Source of the DNA: Fulvivirga sediminis
Lineage (GTDB): Bacteria > Bacteroidota > Bacteroidia > Cytophagales > Cyclobacteriaceae
Direction of reading: 5' to 3'
NCBI RefSeq assembly: GCF_016757215.1
Contig: NZ_JAESIY010000003.1
Coordinates: forward strand, 1 to 64,000
DNA: 64,000 bases
Shown here: one piece after another, positions 56,222-64,000 of the stretch
Numbering within the stretch: position 1 is the first letter of the stretch
Layout: every line of letters starts with the position of its first letter
Notes under the pieces: model-generated
What the model saw: the letters and a program-made list of their open reading frames with translations, nothing else
Databases searched by the model: none
Told to the model about the DNA's origin: nothing
Made by a program: the position numbers and the translations under genes

Positions 56222-57583
56222 TTAAAGTGCCTCTTCCTCCATTTCTTTTAAGTATCTGTATATCGTGGATTTGCCAATGTCTAGTTTAGCTGCTACCTGT
56301 AGTACATTATTGTCGTATTTATCAAGGTAGTACCTTATGATTTTAAAAGTATAGTCTTTCAGGCTCATTTCTTCAAAAAGGAAGTTGGTTTCTTTAGATA
56401 CGCTATTGAAATTGATATCTTCAGCAGATACTTCCTGCTCGTTAGCCATTACAGCTGCCAGCTCTATGATAGACCTCAGCTCACGCACATTACCCGGGAA
56501 GGGGTAGTTTAATAGCTTATCCTGAGCTTCTGATGATAGTTTTAATGATGGAAGGCCATTGTCTTTACTAAAGCTCTGTAAGAAATACTTAGCAAGTACA
56601 ATTACATCTTTACCACGATCTCTTAACGGAGGTAAATGCACAGGCAACCCTAATAATCTATAGTAAAGGTCTTCTCTGAAATTACCTTTTTTAACTTCTT
56701 CAGCCAGATCTCTGTGCGTGGCTACTATGAGCCTTATATCTAGTTTTATAACGTCATTACCCCCAATTCTGGTTACTTCACGCTCCTGGATTACACGCAG
56801 TAACTTAGCCTGAAGATTTAAATCCATTTCACCAATCTCATCGAGAAAAATGGTGCCTCCCTCGGCCTCTTCAAATTTGCCTATTCTGCGTGTGTTGGCT
56901 CCTGTAAAGGCTCCTTTTTCATGCCCAAACAGTTCGCTTTCCATTAGCTCAGAAGGGATAGCCGCTATGTTTACTGCCACAAATTGCTTTTTCTTGCGGG
57001 TAGAGTTATAGTGTATGGCTTTTGCTACTAGCTCTTTACCTGTTCCTGTTTCTCCCGTAATAGATACTGTAATATTGGTTTTAACGGCCTTTTCTAATAA
57101 AGAAAACACCTTTTTTAGGGCGCTGCTGTTGCCTATTATGCTTTTATCGAACTCATATTTCTCGGAGATCTCCTGTTTGAGATGATCTATCTCTTTGATT
57201 AAAGATATGTTTTGCCTGGCATTATTTATGGTGTTCAGTAGACGATTTTTGGTGTCTTCATCTTTAGTAATGTAATCGTAGGCCCCCAGTTTGAGTAGTT
57301 CTACCGCTGTCCCTATTTTTTCCTGGGCACTAATAATAACTACCTGTATGCTAGTGTCATATGATTTCACTTCTTGTAATACCTTTTCTCCAGGCATGTC
57401 AGGTAAGGAGTAATCCAGGGTCACAATGGCTGGTTTCTGATATAAGTTATCAAGACATTCTTTACCTGTAGAAAAACTGGTTACTTCAAAGTCAGGATTT
57501 AAGCCCAGAACATATTGTAAAAATTTAGTATAAGCAGGATCATCTTCTACTACAAATATTTTCACCGGTTCCTGTTCGTACAT
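56222..57583 (-). CDS. NtrC-type sigma54-dependent response regulator
   Basis: 453 residues. The receiver domain (~7-125) has Asp57 in VTLDYSLPDMPG. The AAA+ domain (~145-380) has Walker A GETGTGKE, the sigma54 loop GAFTGA (224-229) and Walker B GGTIFLDEIGEM. A C-terminal Fis-like helix-turn-helix (NNVLQVAAKLDIGKSTIYRYLKEM) ends the chain. Phosphorylation, presumably by the hybrid kinase gene 3 bp downstream, should allow it to activate sigma54 promoters. Three candidate sigma54 promoters exist in this window, but no sequence evidence links them to this protein. Confidence 0.95.
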   Translation of the reverse strand: MYEQEPVKIFVVEDDPAYTKFLQYVLGLNPDFEVTSFSTGKECLDNLYQKPAIVTLDYSLPDMPGEKVLQEVKSYDTSIQVVIISAQEKIGTAVELLKLGAYDYITKDEDTKNRLLNTINNARQNISLIKEIDHLKQEISEKYEFDKSIIGNSSALKKVFSLLEKAVKTNITVSITGETGTGKELVAKAIHYNSTRKKKQFVAVNIAAIPSELMESELFGHEKGAFTGANTRRIGKFEEAEGGTIFLDEIGEMDLNLQAKLLRVIQEREVTRIGGNDVIKLDIRLIVATHRDLAEEVKKGNFREDLYYRLLGLPVHLPPLRDRGKDVIVLAKYFLQSFSKDNGLPSLKLSSEAQDKLLNYPFPGNVRELRSIIELAAVMANEQEVSAEDINFNSVSKETNFLFEEMSLKDYTFKIIRYYLDKYDNNVLQVAAKLDIGKSTIYRYLKEMEEEAL

Positions 57584-57802
57584 ATGAGTTGGTTATAGTT
57601 GGTTTGCCAATATAAAAGTAAAGAAAAATGTTATTTAGGAATATAAAAAAAATGATCATAAAAATTCACGAGTTTATCACAGAATTTAATCAAAAGACTT
57701 ACTTTGGCCCCAAGTTATGGAGTAAATGATTAACCATACCTCTATTAAAAGCATTAATAGATAGAACCTTATTGAAAATTTAAAAATTATTGAGCTAAAA
57801 AA

Positions 57803-58270
57803 ATGATTGAAGAATTTAAAAATTTAAACTCAGAAGAAGCAGAGTTGATGTACAAGGCGCCATTGTTAGTATCTATATTGATAGCAGGCGCTGATGAGGA
57901 GATAGATAAAGCTGAGCTAAATGAAGCGGTTAGTCTTTCTAAATTAAAAAAGATACATGCCAGGGAAGAATTGGAGGAGTATTACAACGTGGTAGGCAGC
58001 GATTTTGAAGAGAAGGTGCAGAAGTTAATCCATCAATACCCGGAAAAAGCTGAGGATAGAAATAAAGAAATCATTAGTGAGTTAGAAAAAATCAATAATA
58101 TTTTACCTAAGCTAGAGAGAAAGTTTGCGCTAGAGTTTTATGAAAGTATCAAAGATATGGCCAAGAAGATAGCCGAATCATCTGGTGGTATTTTAGGGTA
58201 TATGGCTGTGGGGTATGAAGAGTCTAAGCTTATAAAGCTGCCTATGATCAAGGATCCATCGCAATATTAA
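57803..58270 (+). CDS. Acidic helical hypothetical protein upstream of second rhomboid (TerB-like?)
   Basis: 155 residues, entirely helical, with no signal peptide. The start (APLLVSILIAGADEEIDKAELNEAVSLSKL) resembles the TerB-like pattern of an acidic loop (GADEEID) flanked by helices, as in tellurite-resistance-associated proteins. The centre is coiled-coil-like and rich in Lys and Glu. The C-terminal GGILGYMAVGYEESKLIKLPMI is less charged. The TerB resemblance is weak and no function is claimed. The rhomboid gene begins 3 bp after the stop. Confidence 0.72.
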   Translation: MIEEFKNLNSEEAELMYKAPLLVSILIAGADEEIDKAELNEAVSLSKLKKIHAREELEEYYNVVGSDFEEKVQKLIHQYPEKAEDRNKEIISELEKINNILPKLERKFALEFYESIKDMAKKIAESSGGILGYMAVGYEESKLIKLPMIKDPSQY

Positions 58271-58273
58271 TCT

Positions 58274-58831
58274 ATGGCAGGAGATAGAACGCTGATAGGC
58301 AGCGCCGTAGTTCCCATCCGCTTTGTGTTTTTTATGTGGCTGGTGTTTTCTGTGGAGTTTATGTTGGGGGTTCCGCTGAGTAATTTTGGTCTTCAACCCC
58401 GCACTATGATGGGGTTGATAGGTATATTCTCCGCTCCGCTACTGCACGGTGGTATAGTACACATTTTATCAAACACCTTTCCTATGTTGTTTTTAGGTAT
58501 GGTGCTTTTTTACTCCTACCATCGTATTGCTAACAAAGTGTTTTTGAGATGCTATTTCTTTACTAACATACTGGTTTGGATTTTTGCCAGACCAGCAAAT
58601 CATATAGGAGCCAGCGGACTGGTGTACGGACTGGCTTCTTTTCTGATCTTTTACGGTTTTTTTAGAAAGGATTTTAAATCTCTTTTTATATCACTTATAG
58701 TGCTGGTGCTATATGGATCTATATTTTATGGTGTGCTGCCATTAAATAACTATATATCCTGGGAGTCTCACCTGGCAGGGGCTGTGGTAGGCTTTTTTAC
58801 CGCAAGGCAATATAAAAAAGTAAAGGTATAA
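58274..58831 (+). CDS. Rhomboid family intramembrane serine protease (paralogue)
   Basis: 185 residues, essentially only the six-helix core. The catalytic Ser114 lies in HIGASGLVYG and His166 in SWESHLAGA, and HILSNTFPMLFLG is the helix-2 signature. It closely resembles the rhomboid at 38006 (shared NTFP, HIGASG, SWESHL, R(K)D(F/A)KSL) but lacks that protein's acidic C-terminal tail. The substrate is unknown. It is coupled to the acidic helical gene before it and ends in a bidirectional terminator. Confidence 0.93.
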   Translation: MAGDRTLIGSAVVPIRFVFFMWLVFSVEFMLGVPLSNFGLQPRTMMGLIGIFSAPLLHGGIVHILSNTFPMLFLGMVLFYSYHRIANKVFLRCYFFTNILVWIFARPANHIGASGLVYGLASFLIFYGFFRKDFKSLFISLIVLVLYGSIFYGVLPLNNYISWESHLAGAVVGFFTARQYKKVKV

Positions 58832-58866
58832 AAAAAGCAGCTTCAATAAAGAAGCTGCTTTTTTTA
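58831..58866. terminator. Bidirectional terminator
   Basis: AAAAAAGCAGCTTC pairs with GAAGCTGCTTTTTT across a 6-base loop. Each strand has a T run after the stem, serving the rhomboid gene (plus) and the lipoprotein gene (minus). Confidence 0.92.
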
Positions 58867-58884
58867 TGATTTTAAATCAGCGGA

Positions 58885-59913
58885 TTAAGGCTGAACTTTT
58901 ACAGCGATTGTGATTTTACCAGAGTAAGTACCTTCTATAGATTTAACTTTAATCAGTCCTTTATGACCATAGTCATCAACAAATGCTATTACATCATTGA
59001 CAGATAATTCATTTATCGTTTGAGGGCTTGACGTGGAAACATTTAAGTTATTTAGGTCCGAAGAAACAGAAGGCGAATCAAAATCAACGCTATTTGCATC
59101 TGCAAAATAGAAGCGATTCAATTCTGTTTGATCAACTCCAGTAAGTGTTGAAATTGCTACAAGTGCGGTTTCAGGATTATCATCATGATCGAATAATGCA
59201 GGATAAGATGACGTAGACGCCAAACTTGAGAGCCCAGTTTTACCATAGTAATAGCCGAAATCCCAGAAGGCAGTATATTCAGTATCCTTTAATGCATATT
59301 TTTTTCCATCAAATACTGACATAAAAGTTTCTGATGTACCATCGTCTAATGGAGCGGCTAGTATTGTTGTAGAATACTCTTTTAATTGAGCCTGAGAATT
59401 AGTTCCCCCATAATTAAGCGTTAATTTAGCAGGTCCTACTACTTTTCTTTGATCTATATCTCTATAGTCACCGCGTCCGCTAGTAGCCCAGAAAGTGTAA
59501 ACTACAGTACCCGTTCCGCTAGGAGGTACAGGTAAAGTGAACTCGTATGTAAATTCGTTACTTTCCTTACCTGTAACATCTATTGATCCATCACCTTTTG
59601 TATTTAAATCTTCAATATACTTTTTAAGCTCGAAAGGTTCGTCACCTTGTCCATTTACATTGCTAAGAATGTACAATCTTCTCATATTACCATCTGTAGA
59701 GGTAAAATGAACTCTTACTTTTTGGTCAGCAGCAGTAGCACTAACCTCTGCAGATTTATCTACATCTCCACCGCCTTCTTCAGCTTCTACCAATATAGTT
59801 TCTGCATCAATAGGGTCTACAGGAGTAATTTCATCGTTGTCGTCACAGCTTGTCATCATTACAGACGAGCCCATGCACGCAAAAAATAGTAGTTGATAAA
59901 GTCTCTTTTTCAT
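58885..59913 (-). CDS. Hypothetical lipoprotein
   Basis: About 342 residues from the ATG at 59913. That start gives a proper lipoprotein signal peptide (KKRLYQLLFFACMGSSVMMTSC), whereas an upstream TTG at 59946 overlaps the promoter box. After an acidic DDNDEITPVD linker there are two beta-sandwich-like halves: ~60-190 with KVRVHFTSTDGNMRRLYIL and FTYEFTLPVPPSGTGTVVYTFWATS, and ~190-340 with GKKYALKDTEYTAFWDFGYYYG. I do not recognise the family. A surface-exposed or periplasmic role is likely from the lipid anchor. Single gene. Confidence 0.78.
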   Translation of the reverse strand: MKKRLYQLLFFACMGSSVMMTSCDDNDEITPVDPIDAETILVEAEEGGGDVDKSAEVSATAADQKVRVHFTSTDGNMRRLYILSNVNGQGDEPFELKKYIEDLNTKGDGSIDVTGKESNEFTYEFTLPVPPSGTGTVVYTFWATSGRGDYRDIDQRKVVGPAKLTLNYGGTNSQAQLKEYSTTILAAPLDDGTSETFMSVFDGKKYALKDTEYTAFWDFGYYYGKTGLSSLASTSSYPALFDHDDNPETALVAISTLTGVDQTELNRFYFADANSVDFDSPSVSSDLNNLNVSTSSPQTINELSVNDVIAFVDDYGHKGLIKVKSIEGTYSGKITIAVKVQP

Positions 59914-59943
59914 ATACTTTGTTTTAGTTAAAAATTGATTCAC

Positions 59944-59951
59944 CAAAAGTA
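59944..59951 (-). promoter_or_regulatory. -7 promoter box of the lipoprotein gene
   Basis: The minus strand reads TACTTTTG, a perfect TAnnTTTG, 31 bases before the chosen ATG at 59913. Confidence 0.45.
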
Positions 59952-60091
59952 CGCATAAACCGTACCAGATGTTATAATTATTTTATAATAAATCTGACAT
60001 GAGGTTGATTTAAAAGTTGTTGAAATAAATAAAATTATTGTGGAATATCAGAAACACATCTTTAGCATTTAGCGGTTTATTTTGATTATAC

Positions 60092-60099
60092 TATTTTTG
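60092..60099 (+). promoter_or_regulatory. -7 promoter box of holA
   Basis: TATTTTTG matches TAnnTTTG perfectly, 24 bases before the ATG at 60123. The -33 element is not clear. Confidence 0.45.
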
Positions 60100-60122
60100 T
60101 CGAAAATAATAAATATACCCGC

Positions 60123-61145
60123 ATGGCATTAACAGCTGAAGGCATCCTTTCAGACCTTAAGAATAAAAAATATTCACCTGTTTATTTCTTTCAGGGTGAG
60201 GAGACTTATTATATAGACCTGCTTACAGATTATATAGAAGATAATGTGCTAACCGATACGGAGAAGGGGTTCAACCAGATTATTCTTTATGGGCGAGATG
60301 TGCAGATGAACGAAGTGCTCACTAACGCGCGCCGCTTCCCTATGATGGCCGAGCGCCAGGTGGTAATAGTGAAAGAGGCTCAGAATATATCAGATATTAA
60401 TAAAGAATCTGGACAAAAACTGCTAATAGATTACATCAAAAATCCGGTGGGGTCTACTATTTTGGTGTTTGCCCATAAGAATAAAGCACTCGATAAGAGG
60501 AAAAGTCTGGGCAAACTCATAGAAAAACATGCTGTAGCCCTCACTACCAAAAAGCTATACGATAACCAGGTGCCTGCCTGGGTAGAAAAATATCTGAAAT
60601 CTAAAGGCTTTAGTGCTACGCCCAAGGCTATACAAATGCTCTCGGACTCTATAGGTACTGATCTGGAAAGGTTAGCTAATGAGGTAGATAAAATCCTTAT
60701 CAACTATAAAGAGAAGGTAGAGATTAATGAAAGTATAGTGCAGAAGTATGTAGGCATTAGTAAAGATTATAATGTATTCGAACTACAAAAGGCATTGATC
60801 GCTAAAGATGTGGTAAAGGCCAATCAGATTATCAACTACTTTGAGGCTAATGATAAGAAAAATCCTATTATACCTATTATAGCGGTGCTTTTTTCTTTCT
60901 ACAGTAAGTTGCTCATGGTGGTGGGCTCTAAAGACAGGTCTGAGCGGCACTTGGCCTCTGTGCTCAAGGTGAACCCGTATTTTGTGAAAGACTATTTGCT
61001 AGCCGCCAGAAATTATTCGCCAGTGCAAGTCATCAACAATATTCACTATATAAAAGATGCCGATTTAAAATCAAAAGGAGTAGGTAATGCTTCTGCTTCT
61101 GATGGGCAGCTCTTAAAAGAATTGGTATTTAAACTTTTACACTGA
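60123..61145 (+). CDS. holA: DNA polymerase III delta subunit
   Basis: 340 residues, normal for HolA. The N-terminal domain (SPVYFFQGEETYYIDLLTDYIE, NARRFPMMAERQVVIVKEAQ) and the helical lid with SDSIGTDLERLANEVDKILI and KDYNVFELQKALIAKD match the delta subunit. The collar domain follows (NPIIPIIAVLFSFYSKLLMV). Delta is the wrench of the clamp loader that opens the beta sliding clamp. It is a single gene with a TATTTTTG promoter box just upstream, followed after ~100 bp by a long TPR gene on the same strand. Confidence 0.94.
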   Translation: MALTAEGILSDLKNKKYSPVYFFQGEETYYIDLLTDYIEDNVLTDTEKGFNQIILYGRDVQMNEVLTNARRFPMMAERQVVIVKEAQNISDINKESGQKLLIDYIKNPVGSTILVFAHKNKALDKRKSLGKLIEKHAVALTTKKLYDNQVPAWVEKYLKSKGFSATPKAIQMLSDSIGTDLERLANEVDKILINYKEKVEINESIVQKYVGISKDYNVFELQKALIAKDVVKANQIINYFEANDKKNPIIPIIAVLFSFYSKLLMVVGSKDRSERHLASVLKVNPYFVKDYLLAARNYSPVQVINNIHYIKDADLKSKGVGNASASDGQLLKELVFKLLH

Positions 61146-61247
61146 TGTAATGTTTAACCCTTTTTATCTAAAAATATTAAGGGTGTAAATAACTTTTTCT
61201 TTTCTATTCGTTAATTAAGTCAGAGTTACAGATTCTATAGAACATAT

Positions 61248-64000
61248 ATGCTATATAAATACAGTTTCGGTTTAATTTTGCTGCTATTGCTATCATTTTC
61301 TGGGCAGGCGCAAAATTCTTTATACCAAAAAGAAGAAAACGCTCTTTATAGAAAAGGCTTGGAGCTTTTAGATAAGTCTAACTATACGGCGGCCAGAGAG
61401 GTTTTTGAAGAATACATTGAGCAGTCAGATAATGATATTAAAAAAGCCAATGCAGAATACTACATTGCTTTTTGCGCTTTAAACCTCTACAACCCTGATG
61501 GAGAAAAGCTTATTTCTGATTTTATTCAAGAGAATGAACATAATCCGAGAGCGTCATCGGCCTATTATGATTTAGGTAATTTTTATTTTAGCCAGGGGAG
61601 TCATAAAAAGGCTATTGAATACCTGTCTAAGGTGAAACTGTCAGATCTATCATTAAAAGAGCGTGACGAGACACGCTTTAAATTAGGGTATTCTCACTTT
61701 GCCAGACAGGAGTTTGATGATGCACTTCGCTACTTTAACGCCATTAAAAATGGTGATAACCCTTATTCTGCAGCCTCCAGCTATTATGCAGGGTTTGTAG
61801 AATATGAAAAAGGAGACTATAACGAAGCCGTTACAGATTTAAGAAGAGCAGAAAAGAATGATTCTTATAAAGCCGTAGTGCCTGGTATGATTGCCAAGGT
61901 GTATTATAAGCAAAAAAAATATGAAGAGCTTATTCAATATAGTAGCAAGGTGCTGGCTAGTAGTAACGTTTCACAAACGGACTTCTATTTGCTAACAGCT
62001 GATGCTTATTTTAACCTCGAAAAATATGATAAGGCCTCAGAGTTTTATGATAAGTATACTGATAAGCTCAGAAATCCGCCAATAGATGTGAGATATAGGA
62101 TAGGGTATGCTAATTATAGATTAGGGAACAATGAAGTGGCTATTACTAACTTAAAGCAATCAGCCTCAGAAAAGGATAGCATTGGTATTTATTCATCTTA
62201 CTATTTAGGGATTTTATACTTAAAAGAAGGTAATAAGCTCTATGCGCTTACTGCTTTTGACAATACTCGTAAAAATCAGATTAACAAACAGCTTAGAGAG
62301 GAGGGAGCCTATCAGTACGGAAAGGTTAATTATGACCTTGAACGATCAGAGGAGGCTATTCATGCCTTTGAAGATTTTATACAAACGTACCCTAATAGTA
62401 AGCATTATGATGAGGTAAACGATTTGTTGTCAGCTTCTTATCTTAACTCTAATAATTACAACCTTGCCATTGACCATATTGAAAAAATGAATTTCATGAA
62501 TGAGTCATTGAAAAAGGTATATCAAAAGGCTACCTTTTTTAAAGGGGCGGAGCTGTTTAATCAGGGAGATTATCCACAGGCGGTAAGTTATTTTGAGAAG
62601 TCGTTAAGGTATCCGCTTAATCAGGAGTTTAAAGCACAGGCTAACCTTTGGATGGCTGAGGCCTATTCTGTAGGTCAAAAATATGAAGAAGCTATACCTT
62701 ATTACAGAGCCATTATTAATGATAGCTATGGGAAGAACTCTCAGTACGGATTGAAAGCTCGCTACGGATTAGGCTATGCTTATTATAATACTAAGAAATA
62801 TAACGAGGCCTTACAGCAATTTAGCGCTTATGTAAATGTGCTGGAAAATAGCACTGATAAACAGTATTATGATGATGCCTTGCTTCGTGTAGCAGATTGT
62901 TATTATGTATCCAAGCGCTATAAAGATGCTCTTACTTACTATCAGCGGGCGGTGCGTTATAATAAGGCAGATAATGACTATGCGCACTTACAGGCAGGTA
63001 TAGTGATGGGCCTTATGGATAATGTAGAAGGAGCCAAAGAGGAGTATGATTATGTGATTAAGAACTACCCACAGTCTAGGTATTATGATGATGCTATGTT
63101 TGAAAAAGGACAGCTGAGTTTTCAGAAAGGACAGTACAAAGAGGCCGTGCAGGATTTCACTAACCTAATAGCAAAGAAGCCTTCAAGTCCATTGGTACCT
63201 TATGCTTATATGAGAAGAGCTTCATCTAACTATAACTTGCAAGAATATGATAAGTCGATAGATGATTATGAGACTATTTTAGAGAAATATGTGTCTCATT
63301 CAGTGGCAAAGGAAGTGCTGCTTCCTTTGCAAGATGTACTCAATATGCAGAGTAGGGCCAGCGAATTTGATAAGTACCTGGCACTTTACAAGAGAGCCAA
63401 TCCTGAAACCAAAGGGCTTGAAAATGTAGAATATGAAACAGCCAGAAACCAGTATTTTAATCAGGGGTATAAAAGAGCCATTGAGCTTTTTAGCGAATAT
63501 GTAAAAAATTATCCTGATAATGCCAATGCAGTGGAGGCCAAATACTATATCGCTGAGTCTTACTACAGACTTAATGATTACGAAACGGCCTTGCAGGTAT
63601 ATAATAAGCTACTTTCTGATGGTGAATTTAATCAGATGAGCAGGGTAGTAGACCGTGTTGCGGAGATAGAATACAAGAGTGGCAGGTATGAAAATGCTGT
63701 TTATTTCTACTATAAACTGGTGGCTACAGCCAACACTAAAAAGGAACAGTATTACGGCTGGGCCGGACTCATGGAGTCTTACTATAACATGGGGGAATAC
63801 GATTCTACCAGGCACTATGCTAACGTTATTTTGGAGCGAGGCAATGTAAATATCAGCTCTCAAAATAAAGCCTCTTTATACCTTGGTAAAGCTGCTTATG
63901 CTAAAGGAGACATAGAAACGGCTAAAGATGAGTTTATCAATACTCTCAACACTGCTAAAGATGGTAATGGAGCAGAGGCCCAATACCTCTTAGCTAAAAT
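61248..64000 (+). CDS. Very long periplasmic TPR protein (3' end outside window)
   Basis: The frame is open from the ATG at 61248 to the window end, giving at least 917 residues. A signal peptide with a leucine-rich core ends in SGQAQ (~22). The whole remainder is a chain of TPR-like units (for example SSAYYDLGNFYFSQGSHKKAIEYLSKV, YQYGKVNYDLERSEEAIHAFEDFIQTYPNSKHYDEV, AKYYIAESYYRLNDYETALQVYNKLL), some with the PNS/PQS-YYD spacing typical of YfiO/YbgF-like periplasmic TPR proteins. Proteins of ~1000 residues with this layout are common in Bacteroidota and probably scaffold envelope complexes. Exact role unknown. Confidence 0.9.
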   Translation, partial: MLYKYSFGLILLLLLSFSGQAQNSLYQKEENALYRKGLELLDKSNYTAAREVFEEYIEQSDNDIKKANAEYYIAFCALNLYNPDGEKLISDFIQENEHNPRASSAYYDLGNFYFSQGSHKKAIEYLSKVKLSDLSLKERDETRFKLGYSHFARQEFDDALRYFNAIKNGDNPYSAASSYYAGFVEYEKGDYNEAVTDLRRAEKNDSYKAVVPGMIAKVYYKQKKYEELIQYSSKVLASSNVSQTDFYLLTADAYFNLEKYDKASEFYDKYTDKLRNPPIDVRYRIGYANYRLGNNEVAITNLKQSASEKDSIGIYSSYYLGILYLKEGNKLYALTAFDNTRKNQINKQLREEGAYQYGKVNYDLERSEEAIHAFEDFIQTYPNSKHYDEVNDLLSASYLNSNNYNLAIDHIEKMNFMNESLKKVYQKATFFKGAELFNQGDYPQAVSYFEKSLRYPLNQEFKAQANLWMAEAYSVGQKYEEAIPYYRAIINDSYGKNSQYGLKARYGLGYAYYNTKKYNEALQQFSAYVNVLENSTDKQYYDDALLRVADCYYVSKRYKDALTYYQRAVRYNKADNDYAHLQAGIVMGLMDNVEGAKEEYDYVIKNYPQSRYYDDAMFEKGQLSFQKGQYKEAVQDFTNLIAKKPSSPLVPYAYMRRASSNYNLQEYDKSIDDYETILEKYVSHSVAKEVLLPLQDVLNMQSRASEFDKYLALYKRANPETKGLENVEYETARNQYFNQGYKRAIELFSEYVKNYPDNANAVEAKYYIAESYYRLNDYETALQVYNKLLSDGEFNQMSRVVDRVAEIEYKSGRYENAVYFYYKLVATANTKKEQYYGWAGLMESYYNMGEYDSTRHYANVILERGNVNISSQNKASLYLGKAAYAKGDIETAKDEFINTLNTAKDGNGAEAQYLLAK

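Noticed and set aside
59914-59946. Longer lipoprotein frame from the TTG at 59946
   Set aside because: It overlaps the TACTTTTG promoter box and would place 11 extra residues before a perfectly good signal peptide.

Overview
The window looks like chromosomal DNA of a marine-type Cytophagales member of the Bacteroidota (a Fulvivirga-like genus is my guess). The support is AT-rich DNA, two large secreted proteins with type IX secretion (T9SS) type A C-terminal domains, many lipoproteins, TAnnTTTG-type promoter boxes, ATP-dependent PEP carboxykinase, and the gene order miaB - sigma54 regulator - lptE - (TPR-like) - secG. I saw no rRNA, tRNA, CRISPR array, insertion sequence or phage genes. I count 47 protein genes; the first and the last run off the window edges.

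Layout. 1-1.7 kb: two tandem RlaP-type nucleotidyltransferases (RNA-repair polymerase-beta superfamily). 1.8-9.1 kb: a lipoprotein, an M1 aminopeptidase lipoprotein, a large ABC transporter fusion and a histone-deacetylase-like hydrolase. 9.1-10.1 kb: a divergent PRC-barrel / DUF2383 pair whose promoters both look like sigma54 -24/-12 elements. 10.3-13.7 kb: a secreted lamin-tail/endonuclease-fold T9SS protein. 14-16.5 kb: DUF72, a medium-chain dehydrogenase and a small TPR protein. 16.6-22.6 kb: etfB-etfA-bifunctional nuclease, a nucleoside transporter and recQ. 22.6-26.4 kb: a DUF6146 lipoprotein, pckA and a POT peptide transporter. 26.8-28.7 kb: groES-groL behind another sigma54-like promoter. 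29.8-34.4 kb: the secG/lptE/sigma54 regulator/miaB operon, then pabB and a YceI lipoprotein on the same strand.

36.8-42.7 kb: gamma-carbonic anhydrase, an unknown acidic protein, a rhomboid protease, an OmpH/Skp chaperone, and a fusion of an ADP/ATP-translocase-like transporter, HEAT repeats and a cyclic-nucleotide-binding domain. 42.8-53.8 kb holds the most unusual locus. It is a tightly packed operon of an nSTAND1 ATPase with a membrane anchor and WD40 propeller, a TPR-beta-barrel outer-membrane protein, a propeller-like lipoprotein and an 1826-residue T9SS-exported repeat protein. Immediately beyond it on the opposite strand lie a degenerate receiver-domain protein and a PAS hybrid histidine kinase with a sigma54 response regulator. 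57.8-64 kb: an unknown acidic protein with a second rhomboid, a lipoprotein, holA and a very long TPR protein truncated by the window end.

How it may fit together: two sigma54 activators and three sigma54-like promoters (PRC-barrel, DUF2383, groESL) suggest a sigma54-dependent stress response in this organism. The nSTAND1 operon looks like an envelope-spanning module, with a cytoplasmic NTPase sensor, inner-membrane anchor, outer-membrane barrel, lipoprotein and surface-exported repeat protein. Its function is unknown to me.
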